Both the position numbers and the translations under genes were made by a program. DNA of 64,000 bases, taken from NCBI RefSeq assembly GCF_023053635.1, contig NC_086172.1, forward strand, positions 123,727,681-123,791,680. The letters run 5' to 3'. Below are positions 13,052 through 25,176 of this stretch, one piece after another. Origin of the DNA: Elgaria multicarinata webbii (Eukaryota > Chordata > Lepidosauria > Squamata > Anguidae). The notes under the pieces are model-generated. The model was not told the origin of the DNA. It ran no database searches and worked only from the letters and a program-made list of their open reading frames with translations. How positions within the stretch are numbered: the stretch's first letter is position 1; the number at the start of each line of letters is the position of its first letter.

Positions 13052-13908
13052 TGTCCTTTGCTCTGAAAATCCAGAGGCAAATACTTTATTGGAGCTGACC
13101 CATTGCATGTTGTTTGAGCCTTACTAATCTATGTAGTATAGTAAAATCACCACATTGGGGGGTTGAACCTTATGCCCGCAATCCCAATCTGGCATACCTG
13201 GGTCCCCAATTTGGTTCTTTGGTAGTTTCCTTTAAAAAAATAAATCTAGAAGGTTGACACGCCTCTCCTAAGGTTTAGTTACTGGCAGTAAGAGCTTTAA
13301 GATAAAATAGGCTGGCATTTTGGCCCCACCCCTTTTGCCTTTGACCCTGCCCACCATTGGAATGCAACCCCTGAGAGTTTCTCCGAAATTGAATTTGGCC
13401 CTTGGGCTGAAAGAGCTTTGACACACTACTTCAGGTAGTACATAGATGCATCATTACTAGAAGCCCATTAAGTAAGTAACATTGTGTTCCCACAAACATG
13501 GGTCCTTTGGAAAGCTGTGATCCAATAGCGTGGTGTTCTTTGACTAAAGAAAAAAGGCCTGGACTTTTCAATACCTTCAGAAAAGGTTCTTCTTTTCTCC
13601 ACCCTTGTCAGGGCTGAAGGCCTGAATACAGGCAACTAGGCAAACCAGAGTTCAGTTCAAGTAGGGTTTCTGGTAATCTGTGAGTGACTTAATCCACTCA
13701 GAGTCAGTAGTTTATATAACAAGGCCAGATGGGACCCTATTAACAACTGAGGCTACTTAATCCCCTGTTGGGCTGAAAGCTGCAGTGGTTGTGCACTAAG
13801 TACTGCAGAATTCAGACAGCAGTTCCTTGCAAGCTGCCCCAGTGGTGCAAAGGCCCTGGGCTCTGTTTGCAGTTTCTGGTTAGAGATGTTCAGTGCCAGA
13901 CTAGGGAT

Positions 13909-14644
13909 GGAATGACTCCATTGAAAAGAGGGGAGAAGTCAAAAATGGGAGCTCTCTGATTGAATGCTTGCAGCCGATTTCAGGTCTGGCTGAAGCTGCT
14001 TTAAGTCTTGATTGGACTTTTAAGCTCACCCTAGCTTTCTGTACCGGTTCTTTGCTCCCCACTTCAAAAGCAAAGAAAATGGCACCAAAGCAAAACCTTT
14101 AACTTTTCTTGTGGCATCATGATTCCATTGGTTTCGGTAGGGACAGTTAAGAGCCTACATTCCTGAAAAAGCTAGTAAGGGGCCATCAGCAACTCAGAGC
14201 TCAAGATTTTCAGGACAAGAGGGACTTCAGCAGTGGGTTGCTGTGTGCCCCACACCAGTTATTTATGGCATGCAGCCTCTTTATCTGTCTTATTAGTATG
14301 AACATTGTGTTTCCATTTATGCTAATAGGGAGGGTTAAAGAGCCTGAAGCTCTAGAAATAGCTGGTGGGAAGCAAAGATCAGTCCACCACTGAAGACCTT
14401 CTTGCCCCAAAAGTCTTTAGTGGTGGATTTCTGTTGCCTTACCATCATCCATTTTGAGGTCTGTGGGCTCTTTAACTTCCTCTACTTAAATCAACGGGGA
14501 AACAATGTTTTGCTTCCGAAGTGGATGGGGGTGATTTGCAAGCAGTTTGCAGATGCTTGTCAAATTCCTTGATGGCAAAGCCCCACAAGGAATGTTCACA
14601 AAGCCCCATAGGTTTTCCAGGCAGATTAGTGTTCTCCCATCCCT
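13909..14644. mobile_element. fold-back MITE, probably composite
   Basis: The outer ends CTAGGGATGGAATG (left) and the inverse of CTCCCATCCCTATG (right) resemble terminal inverted repeats. Inside, 14300–14510 is a clear palindrome. AACATTGTGTTTCC and GGTTAAAGAGCC on the left pair with GGAAACAATGTTT and GGGCTCTTTAACTT on the right, and the centre CCACTGAAGAC pairs with GTCTTTAGTGG. A diverged half copy lies at about 14100–14250. No transposase. The outer limits are uncertain; the inner palindrome is secure. Confidence 0.55.
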
Positions 14645-15100
14645 ATGCCTTACAGTCCTGTAATATTTTTCCTCTCTCTATTTTATTTTGAGTCTCTTTC
14701 CTCCTTTTTCACCTCCTCAAGCAAGTCTATTTCATACTTCAGGTAGTATATTATTCTAAAAAAAATATCAGAATTAAAACATTTGTAAGTTTCATATAGG
14801 AGTCTCTCTTCACCACTGAACCAAAAATCCCTGGGAAGATTGAAGATGGCATAGAGTTGCACTTGGCAACTGTACAGTTTAGGAAAGAGTCAGGGAAATA
14901 AGAGTAATTATACAAAGTGTGGATTTCCGGCATTAAGGTTATACAATTTTTAAGTGTGAGGTTTGAAGGGAAAAATGTGCTTACTTCTCAAGCTTTTCTC
15001 TAGTCTAGTCAAGTTAGTTCTGCTGCAAATTTCAGGCCAGTTCCATTGTAACATTTTGCATTTGTGGGCTGGCTTTTGGCAGGTGTTTTGTGGATTTTAA

Positions 15101-15277
<177 letters not shown>

Positions 15278-16163
15278 TAGCTTCTGACAAGCATTTTCTA
15301 ACACTTATGCTCCTAACTGGGTTCACATATTGCAGAACATGGAGAACAAGAGGGAGCATGAGTGACTTGCACTTCCTCTGCTCATCATTGTATTACATCT
15401 GAAACAGGGAGCCAAACATCCAAGATCCTCCCATCCCCAGACCCCAATCCTTTCTTCGCACATGCATCTTTCACCTAGTTTGGATGTTAGCTCGTGCTCC
15501 CTTTCTCTCCCCCTGCATTTTATTATAAACAAAACCACACTGACCTGATATGCACTGTCAAATCAGTACATGTCAGCTGCCGTTTTGAATATGCAAACCA
15601 TGTGTTGCTTAACCCTCGCATAACCCCACTGCCAGGATTCACACACCACAGCGTGCACACGTTCAAAATGAGGGCCAACATGTGCTGCAAGGCCCTGGAA
15701 GTTAATTAGCTCATGGTGGCATAACATGCAAACCAGCCCACTGACTCATTGATACAGCGTAGGTACAATATATTGTGTTTGTCCTATGAATTCCTGTCAG
15801 CAAATATTTGAAAGCACGCAAAAAAGATCTTGGGAGCGTAGGGGGTGGATAGAAGTAAAGAATGAAAAATTGTATAATGTTGAAATATGTACTTAACTAA
15901 CAAATAAATATGATTATATCCTTTAAATAATCTGTAAAATAGGCCCACACTGACATTATTATATACAAAGAAAATTCATAGATTAGCTTCTCTCTATCTA
16001 GAATAAAGCATAGGCTTAATTCTGAATCTTGACTGTGCTTTTCATGTACCTCAGAAAAATAAAGACTTTATAAGTTGAAAGAACCTTGATTCTTTCATGT
16101 TGGCTTGCTTCTTGACTTTGGTGGATTGGTTTAGCTAATATTATAAAATATAATAGGCCACAG

Positions 16164-16586
16164 TGGCCGTGTTCATACAGAATATTAAGCCAGGATTCTG
16201 TGGAATCTTAGCCTATCATGGATGTCCTGCTTACTGGTGCACACATCCTGTTTGCTCCCACTTTGCTCCTCTCTGTTTACCACAACCATTCAACAAAGCA
16301 GGAAGGGTGTACTTAGTTTGTCACATGAAGCAGAGCTTTTCATTTGTTGTTCCCAAGCAAGCTAGGAATTGTAATACAAGAGCAAACTCTGCTTGCGAAT
16401 TCTGGCTTGTACAGAGAGTAAAACTATAATTCCCAATTCATACAGACTTCCTGGTTGTTTAGTGGGTTTGATACTGTGAAGGAGCAAAGAAGAATTTAAT
16501 GGGCTGTGTTCACCAGCATGGAGCTTCTTCACAATAAGCCAGGATACTCTGGAATTCTGGCTTATCATTCTGTGTGAACATAGCCA
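16164..16586. mobile_element. 423-bp MITE with ~40-bp imperfect inverted ends
   Basis: The left end TGGCCGTGTTCATACAGAAT and the reverse complement of the right end TGGCTATGTTCACACAGAAT match, and both continue into '(A)TAAGCCAG(G/A)ATTC'. The interior has no transposase. The ends and size suggest a hAT- or PIF-type non-autonomous element. The target duplication was not resolved. Confidence 0.7.
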
Positions 16587-16794
16587 ACATTATTAGAGGT
16601 ATAACTCAATTATTTCACTCTTTGTAAAAGAAATTATTTCATGGAAATGTAGTTTTCCTAGATTTCCAACCTTTTCATTTAGATTACAGAAACACAATTA
16701 TGTTGCTTTTAGGCTAGAATAGTCCCCTCCCCACTGCATATCTTTATATCATTAGTTAAAATGCAAGGTTTTCTCAGCTCAATTCCTTTTTCAG

Positions 16795-17125
16795 TCTCTG
16801 GCCACATTTGCACAATCAGCAGAAGAAACAATGCAGTATGGGTAGTTGTCCCTGCCCACATTTACCTAATTATCTGTGCTGCAGTGTGATGGGGGTGGCT
16901 TCTAACCCACCCCACAAACCCTACAACAAGCCATGGGTTGTGGGGTGGATTAGAGGTCATCCCAGTGCTGTACATGCCAGGTTCAGATGACATGACAACC
17001 CACAACACAGCACAGGTAGTTATGTAAATGCCAAACACATGAACAGCACATGGACAGAAGAAACTATCTATATTGTGTTGTTTCTCCCTGCAATCCTGCA
17101 AACCCAGCCACTGCTTAGTGAGAAT
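16795..17125. repeat. palindromic MITE remnant
   Basis: TCTAACCCACCCCACAA at 16901–16917 is the inverse of TTGTGGGGTGGATTAGA at 16938–16954 with one mismatch. Flanking blocks (GCAGAAGAAACAATGCAG left, inverse GTGTTGTTTCTCCCTGC right) are also inverted, so the unit folds back on itself. A related unit is at 46.46 kb. Confidence 0.55.
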
Positions 17126-17177
17126 CCAGCATAAGTAGTTTGGCAATGGCTAGACAATTCACTTCATAACTACCATG

Positions 17178-17255
17178 CTTTACAGTGCAATCCTGTACAT
17201 GTCTGCTCAAGAGTTAAATCCACTGAGTTTACATGGGAGTAAGTTTGTGTAGCTA
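17178..17255. repeat. short repeat, 'GCAATCCTRTACATGTC' family
   Basis: It is a fragment of a short repeat seen again at 20038, 58560, 62140 and 62390 (core: CAATCCTATGCATG..., GAGTAAGTCCCA...). It is common as debris here. No coding content. Confidence 0.45.
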
Positions 17256-17603
17256 GAATGATTTTGTATGATGCATTGTCACTATGGCAGGTCTAGATAC
17301 CCAGCTTTCCTTCTACCATCATATATATCTCAGATGTTACAGAAGGAGAAAGAGACCCAGGAGCTTAGGACAAACGTGGTATTTTCAATGTTGTAGTTGG
17401 ACTGAAACTGAAGAGCAGATCATAAATCACTCTTCATATCTTTTTCTGAAGCTGTTTTGAAATCAGGAAGCTTTTTTGCTCCAACGACTTTTCTGAGAAA
17501 GCTAGCCCAGCATTTCATTTCATTTTTATTTTATTTATTTTTAAAAAAAGCTTATTCTGATCTCCAAGATGAATCTATGATACTATTTGTAGTTCTTATT
17601 TAA

Positions 17604-17804
<201 letters not shown>

Positions 17805-18665
17805 TGTCACCAGCAAGAGAGAAGTTTTGATGCATGTCCACATATCATTGACTGTATCCTGTAATATGCAACGGCACAGCTAGTTTTTCTGATTTGGATA
17901 AAAGTTGATCAGTATAGTCAACACCTCGAACTATATTTCAAATGGATTTAAATAAATACCTTTTAAAAAAAACTTTAAAAACAAATCTTAAAGAAATCTA
18001 TTCTGATTATATCAAAGCAACTTTTTCCTTTCTTGCAATTGCTTTGTGTGTTCAATGCTAGTTCTGATAGCGGTAGCTTTTAGTAGACAGCGGTAGGTGC
18101 CTGCAGAACTTGTGTTTTTTCTCATCTTTAAGATACAACTACTTATGCTCTTAAAACAAGGCTGTCTGCTTATTTATACTAGTGTAGACAACACTTGGAT
18201 TTCCCTTATTAGTATGCTTCATAACCGCTTCACAGAGAGCTTCTGCTTGTTCTTTATCGTATCTCGTGTTTATGTGCACAGTGCCAAAAGCAGAGTGGCT
18301 GCATTGGGAACCCGATCAAGCCCCGAGGTTTTCCTCCCTTGCTGCGCGTTCAGGGATATCTGTCATCCCAGCAGCCACCCAGCTCAGTACTATTGGGCAG
18401 TAACTGGATACCTTTTGTTTAAACAAACAACAAAAATTGCTTCCTTAAGTGCTGACAGCCTTTTTAACCAATACATTTAAAAATGTACAGAATTAAAATC
18501 TAAAAAAAATCAAAGACTGATCTTGTACAGATATTAGTGTTACCAGCATTCATGTGGAAATTAAATGAAAAAAGAAATAAAACTAATGTTAAACAACTCT
18601 GTACCATAACATTTTCTGTAATGATACTGAAACTTAAATGAATAAAAAAAATTCCTGGATCATTA
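17805..18665 (+). other. GPHN: GPHN 3' UTR with poly(A) signals
   Basis: This AT-rich sequence after the stop carries canonical AATAAA hexamers at 17951–17956, 18576–18581 and 18641–18646. The last gives a 3' end near 18665. No repeat is visible across it, unlike the flanking DNA, which fits a transcribed, selected 3' UTR. Which signal is used cannot be told from sequence alone. Confidence 0.75.
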
Positions 18666-18821
18666 GTTAAAATGTGACTGTGTTAGCCTTGTTGTTTAAT
18701 AAGGAGTAAGAACAGTATTTGCTATTTGTGGGGGTGGGAGGATATAATGGCTCAAAAATTAAACATTTAGAGTCTCTTTGTTAATAAAGTGGTGCCTTCT
18801 TGCTTGTGTAATCTTAAAATT

Positions 18822-19162
18822 AAAGGCAAACAGGTAGAACAAAGGATGTTTAATAATACGATAAACCAAATCTGACATGTTTCAGACTCTTAGGTCCTTC
18901 CTCAGGGTAATTTGACACAGTGTAAGGTATATCATCTACGTCATAACCCCCAGTCTCCTATGTTCAGAGTATAAGAGACTGGGGGTTATGAAATAGGTGA
19001 TACACCTTACACTATGACAAATTACCCTGAGGAAGGACCCTAAGGGTCCGAAACGCGGTAGATTTGGTTTAGTGTATTAAAAAACATCCTTTGTTCTACC
19101 TGTTTGCCTTTGGCTTTTTTTTCTTTTGGCATCTCCAGTGGGGTTTCCCTTTTTTCCCCTTT
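18822..19162. mobile_element. Penelope-like inverted-repeat element with 13-bp TSD
   Basis: The insert is flanked by identical TAATCTTAAAATT at 18809–18821 and 19163–19175. From 18822 to about 19111 it is one large imperfect palindrome. The outer arm AAAGGCAAACAGGTAGAACA pairs with TGTTCTACCTGTTTGCCTTT, and the inner arm CATAACCCCCAGTCTC with GAGACTGGGGGTTATG. About 50 unpaired bases follow on the right. Each arm, read on its own strand, has CTGAGGAAGGACC...GAAAC, a motif I associate with Penelope-like and related retroelements. There is no coding sequence. The insertion and palindrome are directly visible; the family is inferred. Confidence 0.65.
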
Positions 19163-19474
19163 TAATCTTAAAATTGGACTGGAGCCCCTGGATAATATGT
19201 TAATTCATATACTCTTCGAAACAAAACTAGTACAATTTTACATTAGAACATAGCATTTAAATGAAATAGATATAATTGTAAAACTGGTAAGGTTGCCACA
19301 ACCACTCTCTTTATAAGTTCTCTCTTCACTTTTAAAATGATCTCCTTTGGAAAGATTCTGCTACAACTAGAGAATCATCCATACCAATAGTTACCAGGCA
19401 AATACAACTCATTTCCTGGCTGGTCAGTAAAAAGTGCAAGAAATTAGTCTAGGTTCAGTCAGATGACTATTAGC

Positions 19475-19553
19475 CACGGGTGGGCAACTTGTGGCCCTCC
19501 AGATGATAGTTGTAAGCCAAAACATCAGGAGGGCCACAAGTTGCCCACCCCTG
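19475..19553. mobile_element. 79-bp hAT-type fold-back MITE
   Basis: The left CGGGTGGGCAACTTGTGGCC and right GGCCACAAGTTGCCCACCC arms pair almost perfectly around a 20-base loop, ending CCCCTG. This is the CAGGGGTGGGCAAC terminus also seen at 57698. The flanking octamers match at only 5 of 8 positions. Confidence 0.65.
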
Positions 19554-20194
19554 CTGTAAACGTTGCCTTCAAGATATGGCATAATGAAAGAAAGTTCCTA
19601 CAAATTAGCCTTGTTGCAATTATGCCTGGTTAACATAGTTATCTTTTTAAAAATGACTCCCATACAGATGTGCCCTGTACATTATACTATAATTTAACTA
19701 ACACTGAAATCAGCCTTCCCCAACCATGAGAGATGTGTTGGATGACAACTCCCAAGTTCCCCAACCATTGTCCATGCAGATGGGCTGATGGAAGTTGTAG
19801 TCTTAAACAACTGGAGGGGAAAGGCGACAAAATAACTACGTGTATAATATTGTCAAGCTAACATCGATTTTTAAAAAATACAATTGAAAATGTGAAACGT
19901 GCATGCCTCTGTTCTACAATAATATGAACAGGGTAAAATATTTTTGGTGATCCCATGTGGAATGTATAGCTATCCACTGATTTGGTATTGATCCTGGCAT
20001 TCTTGAATAGTGTACAGCATGGCCTTATGACTGAGGCTGCAATCCTGTTTCTGCTTACTGGGGAATAAGCTCCACTGTATAGAAATGTAATAAATTAATA
20101 AATTAAACATAGGGTTATGCTGTAAAAATTCATAGTTAAACCTGGAGTATAGACTAATATCTCCATCAAGTCGAGTCTTAGCTACATGAGCCAG

Positions 20195-20620
20195 TCAAAA
20201 TCTTTCAGATGACTGCCCGTGGTAATGTACTGGCTGAGGCAACAAACTCAAGACCAATCCAAATAAGACAGAGGTACTGCTGGTAAGTGGTTCAATTGTT
20301 TGCTAAATGACATTCAACCTGTTCCGGGAGGGGTTGCACTCACCCTAAAGATCAAGTTCATAGCTTGGGAATACTTGTAGATCTGGTTTTGTTGTAGAGG
20401 CACAAGTGTCTTCTGTGGCTCAAAGTGCCTTTTACTACTTAAGCAGTCTCCTATGACCCTCTGGACAGTGACAAGGTGGCTTCAGTGATCCATGCCTTGG
20501 TATACTGGTTGGATTACTGCAATGCATTGCATGTGGGTTGCTCTTGAATATGGTCCAGAAACTTCAGTTAGTACAAAATGTGGCAGCTAAGACGTTATGA
20601 TCATATTATGCCAGTATTAC
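20195..20620 (+). repeat. CR1/L2-superfamily LINE fragment
   Basis: It reads like the piece at 12 kb: 'NQDQSK.DRGTAGK', 'VPGGVALTLK', 'LGILVDLVLL', 'ALVYWLDYCNALHVG', then a stop-riddled frame. It is 3'-truncated relative to the 12-kb copy. Confidence 0.65.
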
Positions 20621-20674
20621 GTACATATGTGGGGGGAGGGCATCCGATTAACCCCTCCCACCAACCAAATTATT

Positions 20675-20785
20675 AGTTATTATTAATAATATTTATTTAT
20701 ATAGCACCAACAATGTACTTGGTGCTGTTCAGCATGTACAAATAAAACAGCAACAGTATCCTGCCCAGAGGCTTACAATCTAAAA
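20675..20785 (-). repeat. LINE 3' end, antisense
   Basis: TTTATTTATATAGCACCAAC, then GTACTTGGTGCTGTTCAGCA and GAGGCTTACAATCTAA, match the antisense LINE tail at 33180–33255 (AGCACCATCAATGTACATGG... GGCTTACATTCTAA). Confidence 0.65.
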
Positions 20786-23039
20786 TGGAAGTGGAATAGA
20801 CAGGGGTGATTTCTTTGACACCCGCCCACCTCCGAAGCCCCTTGCATGCTCTCAAAATCTGCTCTGGAGGGTTGGGTGACCTTCCAGAGCTGATTTTGGA
20901 GGGGGACAGGAAAGGAGGAGAAAGTCCAACTGTTCAAGCAGAAATCTGCCCACATGACATTGGATTTCACCCATAGTTATTTACAACACTGATTTATGTG
21001 TTAGTCACATTATAGTCCAGTGTATGGAGTAGCCCTTTATGCTGATCTTTTTATTTGTCTGTGGTTTTCATTTAATCACGCACCCTTTATTGTGTATCAA
21101 CAATATTTACTTTGCATTTAAAAAACTTAAGAGGCTTTGTTTCTCCATTACAGGGAAAAGTCGTGAAAAAATGCTTCTGGTACATTCATCACTATGTCAT
21201 CAAAAAGCCTCCCTGTAGCATACCGAGGGCGTGACCAAATTTACACCATATTTCTACACAGGATTTGCATCACCTTTGCATCACTTACCTGCTGAATTAT
21301 AAATGAACCCCATGTTTTCAAATGCTGGCCTATTCTCTCTTTAAAAAAGAAGAGGTTGTTCTCAGTCTTTGTTGGCATCATTTCCTCACTGCACTTTTCA
21401 GTGAGAATATCCTTCTCCTTTAATTTTTAAAAATCTCACTAAGAATTGGTCACTTGGGCAAAAAGCCTCTATAGGAACGCATGATTGCAGCAAACAAAAT
21501 CAAAGTAACAACCAACCAGATGGAAATATGCTTTCTTACAATGCGATAACCTTTCGCGTTAGCAATAAAAAGAGAGACAGACTTGGGAAGGCACAAGTGC
21601 AGACCCGCTAGGCCAAGGTATTGCAATCATGATGTAATAAATAAATAAATAAATGTAATAAATAAATAAATGATGACCAAATGAACTCTGTATATCTCAT
21701 CCCCATAAACTTGCCCAACTTCAGAGTGATGAACCATGCAAACTCTGTTTCCAGTGACAACTATCACTGGGAGCTGGGGGTGGGGATACAAGTCAGAGCT
21801 CAACTGCTGGTTGTCAGCTTCAGCTTTTAAGTTAGTACTGACCTTGAGTTGCCACCTTAGTAGAAACAGTTTCAGTTCCTACAGCACATTTTAATTATCT
21901 CTTTTACCTGGTTACCAGCCAAACAGCAACCCCACACATTCCTATACGATCATCTGGACTATAAGAATTCACATTAGGAAAAGCGAGGTTGAAACCCTGC
22001 CCTTTGTTATTGGAAGTGGAGGAGGTTGTCATGCCCTAGAGGACCCCAGTCCTGCTCTACTGAATTAGAGCCTCTGGTTATCACCCAGAACAATCAGTAC
22101 CACCAAAAAGAATGGATCTTCCCAAGCAGGTGAGCCAGGATGAGGCAAATCCATAGCCAGTAAGCCAATCCAAGATCAATTCAGGCAGAGTAGAACAGAG
22201 AGGAATAGGTACAAGATTGGTAGAGACCCTAAAACAGGCTATGGGTTCTATGAGGATTGTTTAAACCGCACATAAACCACAGTCCCCACGTTCAAACGAA
22301 GTCGCAGCTTGAATATTCAGGTTAGCGCCCACGGGCACCGTGGTTTTCATGGCTTAAATAAGCCAAGGTGAGCTGCAACAATCATGCAAACCTAGTCATT
22401 GAGCCTAAGCTCTGCACTGGAGGTAGTTCTTTGCACATATAAAGTCTGCTGCCAAGAGGAAGTTCATACATGAATTGGGAAGGGTAGGGACTAATCAAGT
22501 TAGGAACAGAGGAACAAGGCAGATGGCTGGTGAAGTTATTTGAGACCCAAGAGATCTGTGATTTTCAAAGGAGTTACAGTGGCTCTAGGAAGAAAACAAT
22601 TTCCCAGAAGGTCCCTTATTCAAGATGTTGGACAACTTGGGGTCCTAACAAAGGTGAGATTCTTGCTGTTTTGTAATTCCTACAGGAGAGTTATAGACAC
22701 TGCTGAAATTCTTCCATCTCTTACATATTTTGTGTGATGCTGACACAGGTTCATTGTTACAGAGAATTTGAATAGTCTCCCATAACCATACATTCTAGAT
22801 GATGTACTGATTTCCTTGGAGAGGAGCTTTAAAGCTGACCCAGCATTTATTTGAATATACCCATGCCTATATACTCAAATAATGCAATAATGTTGTTCAG
22901 GTGGAGTTGTTAATGTTCTGGACTATTTTTCGGCTAATAATTTCAACCTGTATTCTGCAATGGAGTTGGTATGTTAAATTGACAGTGGCTTCTTTTGCAA
23001 TTCCTTGTGGGGAAAGCATTTCTTAGAGTTGTTTCTCAG
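20786..23039. other. GPHN–GARIN2 spacer, little recognised
   Basis: Only an (AAAT)n run near 21635–21675 and scattered short inverted motifs are visible. No gene, RNA or well-defined element was found. Confidence 0.5.
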
Positions 23040-23728
23040 TGGGCTTGTTCACACGTGACTGGGGGAAGTGTGGTTGGGGTAACTACAGAGCGGGAGAGTT
23101 AGCAAAACCACGACATGTGTTCATCACACGTCCGGGAACCCTACAGCACTGCGTGGTTTACTTACTACTCCCCCTCCATCCCCCTCCCACCACTGCAGCC
23201 GCATATCCAAGCAGCCACAGCAGCAGGATCAGGTCACGCCCAATGCTGTAGCTAGCACACGGCAAACTAGTGAGAAAATCCGCACCAGCTAGAGCCTCAC
23301 CAAAAATTGTGGCCACTCTAGACGGCCACCTCTATGGTCACTGTTTTTTTCATGGAACAGCTGTTTTAACCAGGCCTTTGAGGAATAATCTGGACTTCTG
23401 TTTATGCATTGGATTTTTTATTGTCATTTGTATTTAAAATGTTTTAAATGTTTAATACTACAGCGGGTTTAATCATGTTTTTACCTTTTGTATATTTCTA
23501 TGTTTTAATTGTATATGTTTTACAACAACAACAACCAGAGATCCCAACAGACAAAACGGTAAGGCATCCCAGGGCCCCTGAACCCGACTTTAGGGGATGG
23601 TTACATGGGGTGGTTTATTAGCCATCATGGTCAGGTTTTTCTCCCTCCACATGACACACTAAGCCATGTGGGTCATTTCCCAACACTAATCATGGTGGCT
23701 TAGCATTACATGTGAAAATGCCCAGTAA
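23040..23728. mobile_element. MITE, interrupted by LINE-like 3' sequence
   Basis: The left end GTGGGCTTGTTCACACGTGA resembles the inverse of the right end TTACATGTGAAAATGCCCA. Near the right end, CCATCATGGTCAGG, ACACACTAAGCCATG and ATGGTGGCTTAGCATTA belong to the same 'CTAAGCCATGGTTAG' family seen at 24.2 and 62.6 kb. About 23340–23540 looks like a LINE 3' end ('AACCAGGCCTTTGAGGAATA') and splits the unit. The limits are tentative. Confidence 0.45.
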
Positions 23729-24173
23729 ATGTGTGCCTTTTAGCAAGGACTCCAAAGTGTGCTTTCAATTTGAGATAGTAAATTGGAATCACAATAGCAC
23801 ATTAATAAGTTGGGAGACAAATGCAGCAGAAGTACATTGCTTACACATAATTTTGGGTTATCGAACCTTTTGTTGTAAAGATACTGTGGCTTGTTTCAGG
23901 CATAATTTCAAACCATAGCTAAGGAAAATGTATCAATCATCATTCGTAATCAACTACCAAACCAGAATCAGGAAAAATGATTTGTTGTAGTTTGCAAACT
24001 GTAGTGTGTGCTACCATGGTGTGTTTTGATATCTGAATTAGCCATTGCTCTACTTCTGGACTGGACTGCATGTAGAGACTGGGTGCTGAACGGGAAAGAA
24101 ATTAAAATAGAAAGGCAACTTTAAACGCTGGTTTGGCTTCTAAACTATGGTTAGCACAAATCATGTGTACTAA

Positions 24174-24372
24174 TGGACCTCTTCAGACAACACACTAAGC
24201 CATAGTTAGGCCACTAACCTTTTTGCAGCAAATGGTTAGTGAGCGTGTTTAAACTGTGGTTATGTAGCCACCATAGTTAGGAATGATTCACCCAACACGC
24301 TAAGCCATAATGTTTAGCTCATGGTGCTTAATCACTGTGGCTTAGCGTGTCACCTGAACAGGGTCATTGAGA
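24174..24372. mobile_element. ~200-bp fold-back MITE
   Basis: The left arm GGACCTCTTCAGACAACACA CTAAGCCATA mirrors the right arm TGGCTTAGCGTGTCACCTGA ACAGGGTCA. Internal blocks (GGTTAGTGAGCGTGTTTAAA / ACCACAGTTTAAAC-type) recur in the 62.6-kb copy. It is non-coding. Confidence 0.65.
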
Positions 24373-25176
24373 CCCTAAGGATGCAATCCAATGTAGTCAG
24401 CAGCCTCCAGACTCAGAGGCTGCCAAGCATCCAATGCAGGCCAAACGAAGACACTGGAGGTGATCTTCACCTCCGCACTCCAGCCGCCCTGCACTCAGGG
24501 CCGGTACTCCCATAGAGGCCACTCAGGCGGCCGCCTAAAGCGCCAAGCTAAGAGGGGCGCCTGGCACAGCGCAGCACTCACGCGTGTTGGCTGTGAGCCG
24601 GCCTAGCCCGAGGATTCAGCTGGGCCTGGGTGGGCGAGATGGCGCCCCACACCCGCGCAGCCGAAGCGAAGCCAGGGACGCTGGGGTGGGGGTGGGGCAG
24701 CTCCACATTCGGACTTCCGGAACGCGCCCAGAAGAGAGAGAGAGAAAATGTATGGGTGAATGAGGTGCATGGGGTCTTTGAGTGAATGCATGTGTTCATG
24801 CGTGTGTTTGTTTGGAGTGAGTGATGCGGAGTGTGTGTGTGTGTGTGTGTGTGTGAGTTGGAAGGGATGATTTGGAGGTGATATTCCTATTAAATAATGC
24901 ATTTTAGACCCATAAATGTTCCCTTCCAATTTGTTTGCTATAATTGGCATGACGTATTTCTTGCACTTTAAAATAAATTTAGCAGTTTCAAGTTTTGTGC
25001 TTATTTTTTCCAGGAAACATATGTTCTTAAAAATCAAAGTTGGCGGGGGGCGTGGCTTAACTCTGCTCAAGATGAAGGCCTAATCTCTTGCTGCTCTGAA
25101 CCGTGGGCACAGTAAGCATTTGGAAACTGGCTTTAAGCACTAGTTTTTTCTTAAAAGTGGGGGGAATAGTGAGGGG

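Noticed and set aside
18097-18480. 127-codon frame after gephyrin
   Set aside because: It lies in the GPHN 3' UTR on the same strand, is AT-rich and has no recognisable domain.
24603-25070. 155-codon minus-strand frame
   Set aside because: It runs through the hAT element, its (GT)n repeat and the L1 junction, so it mixes unrelated sequences.
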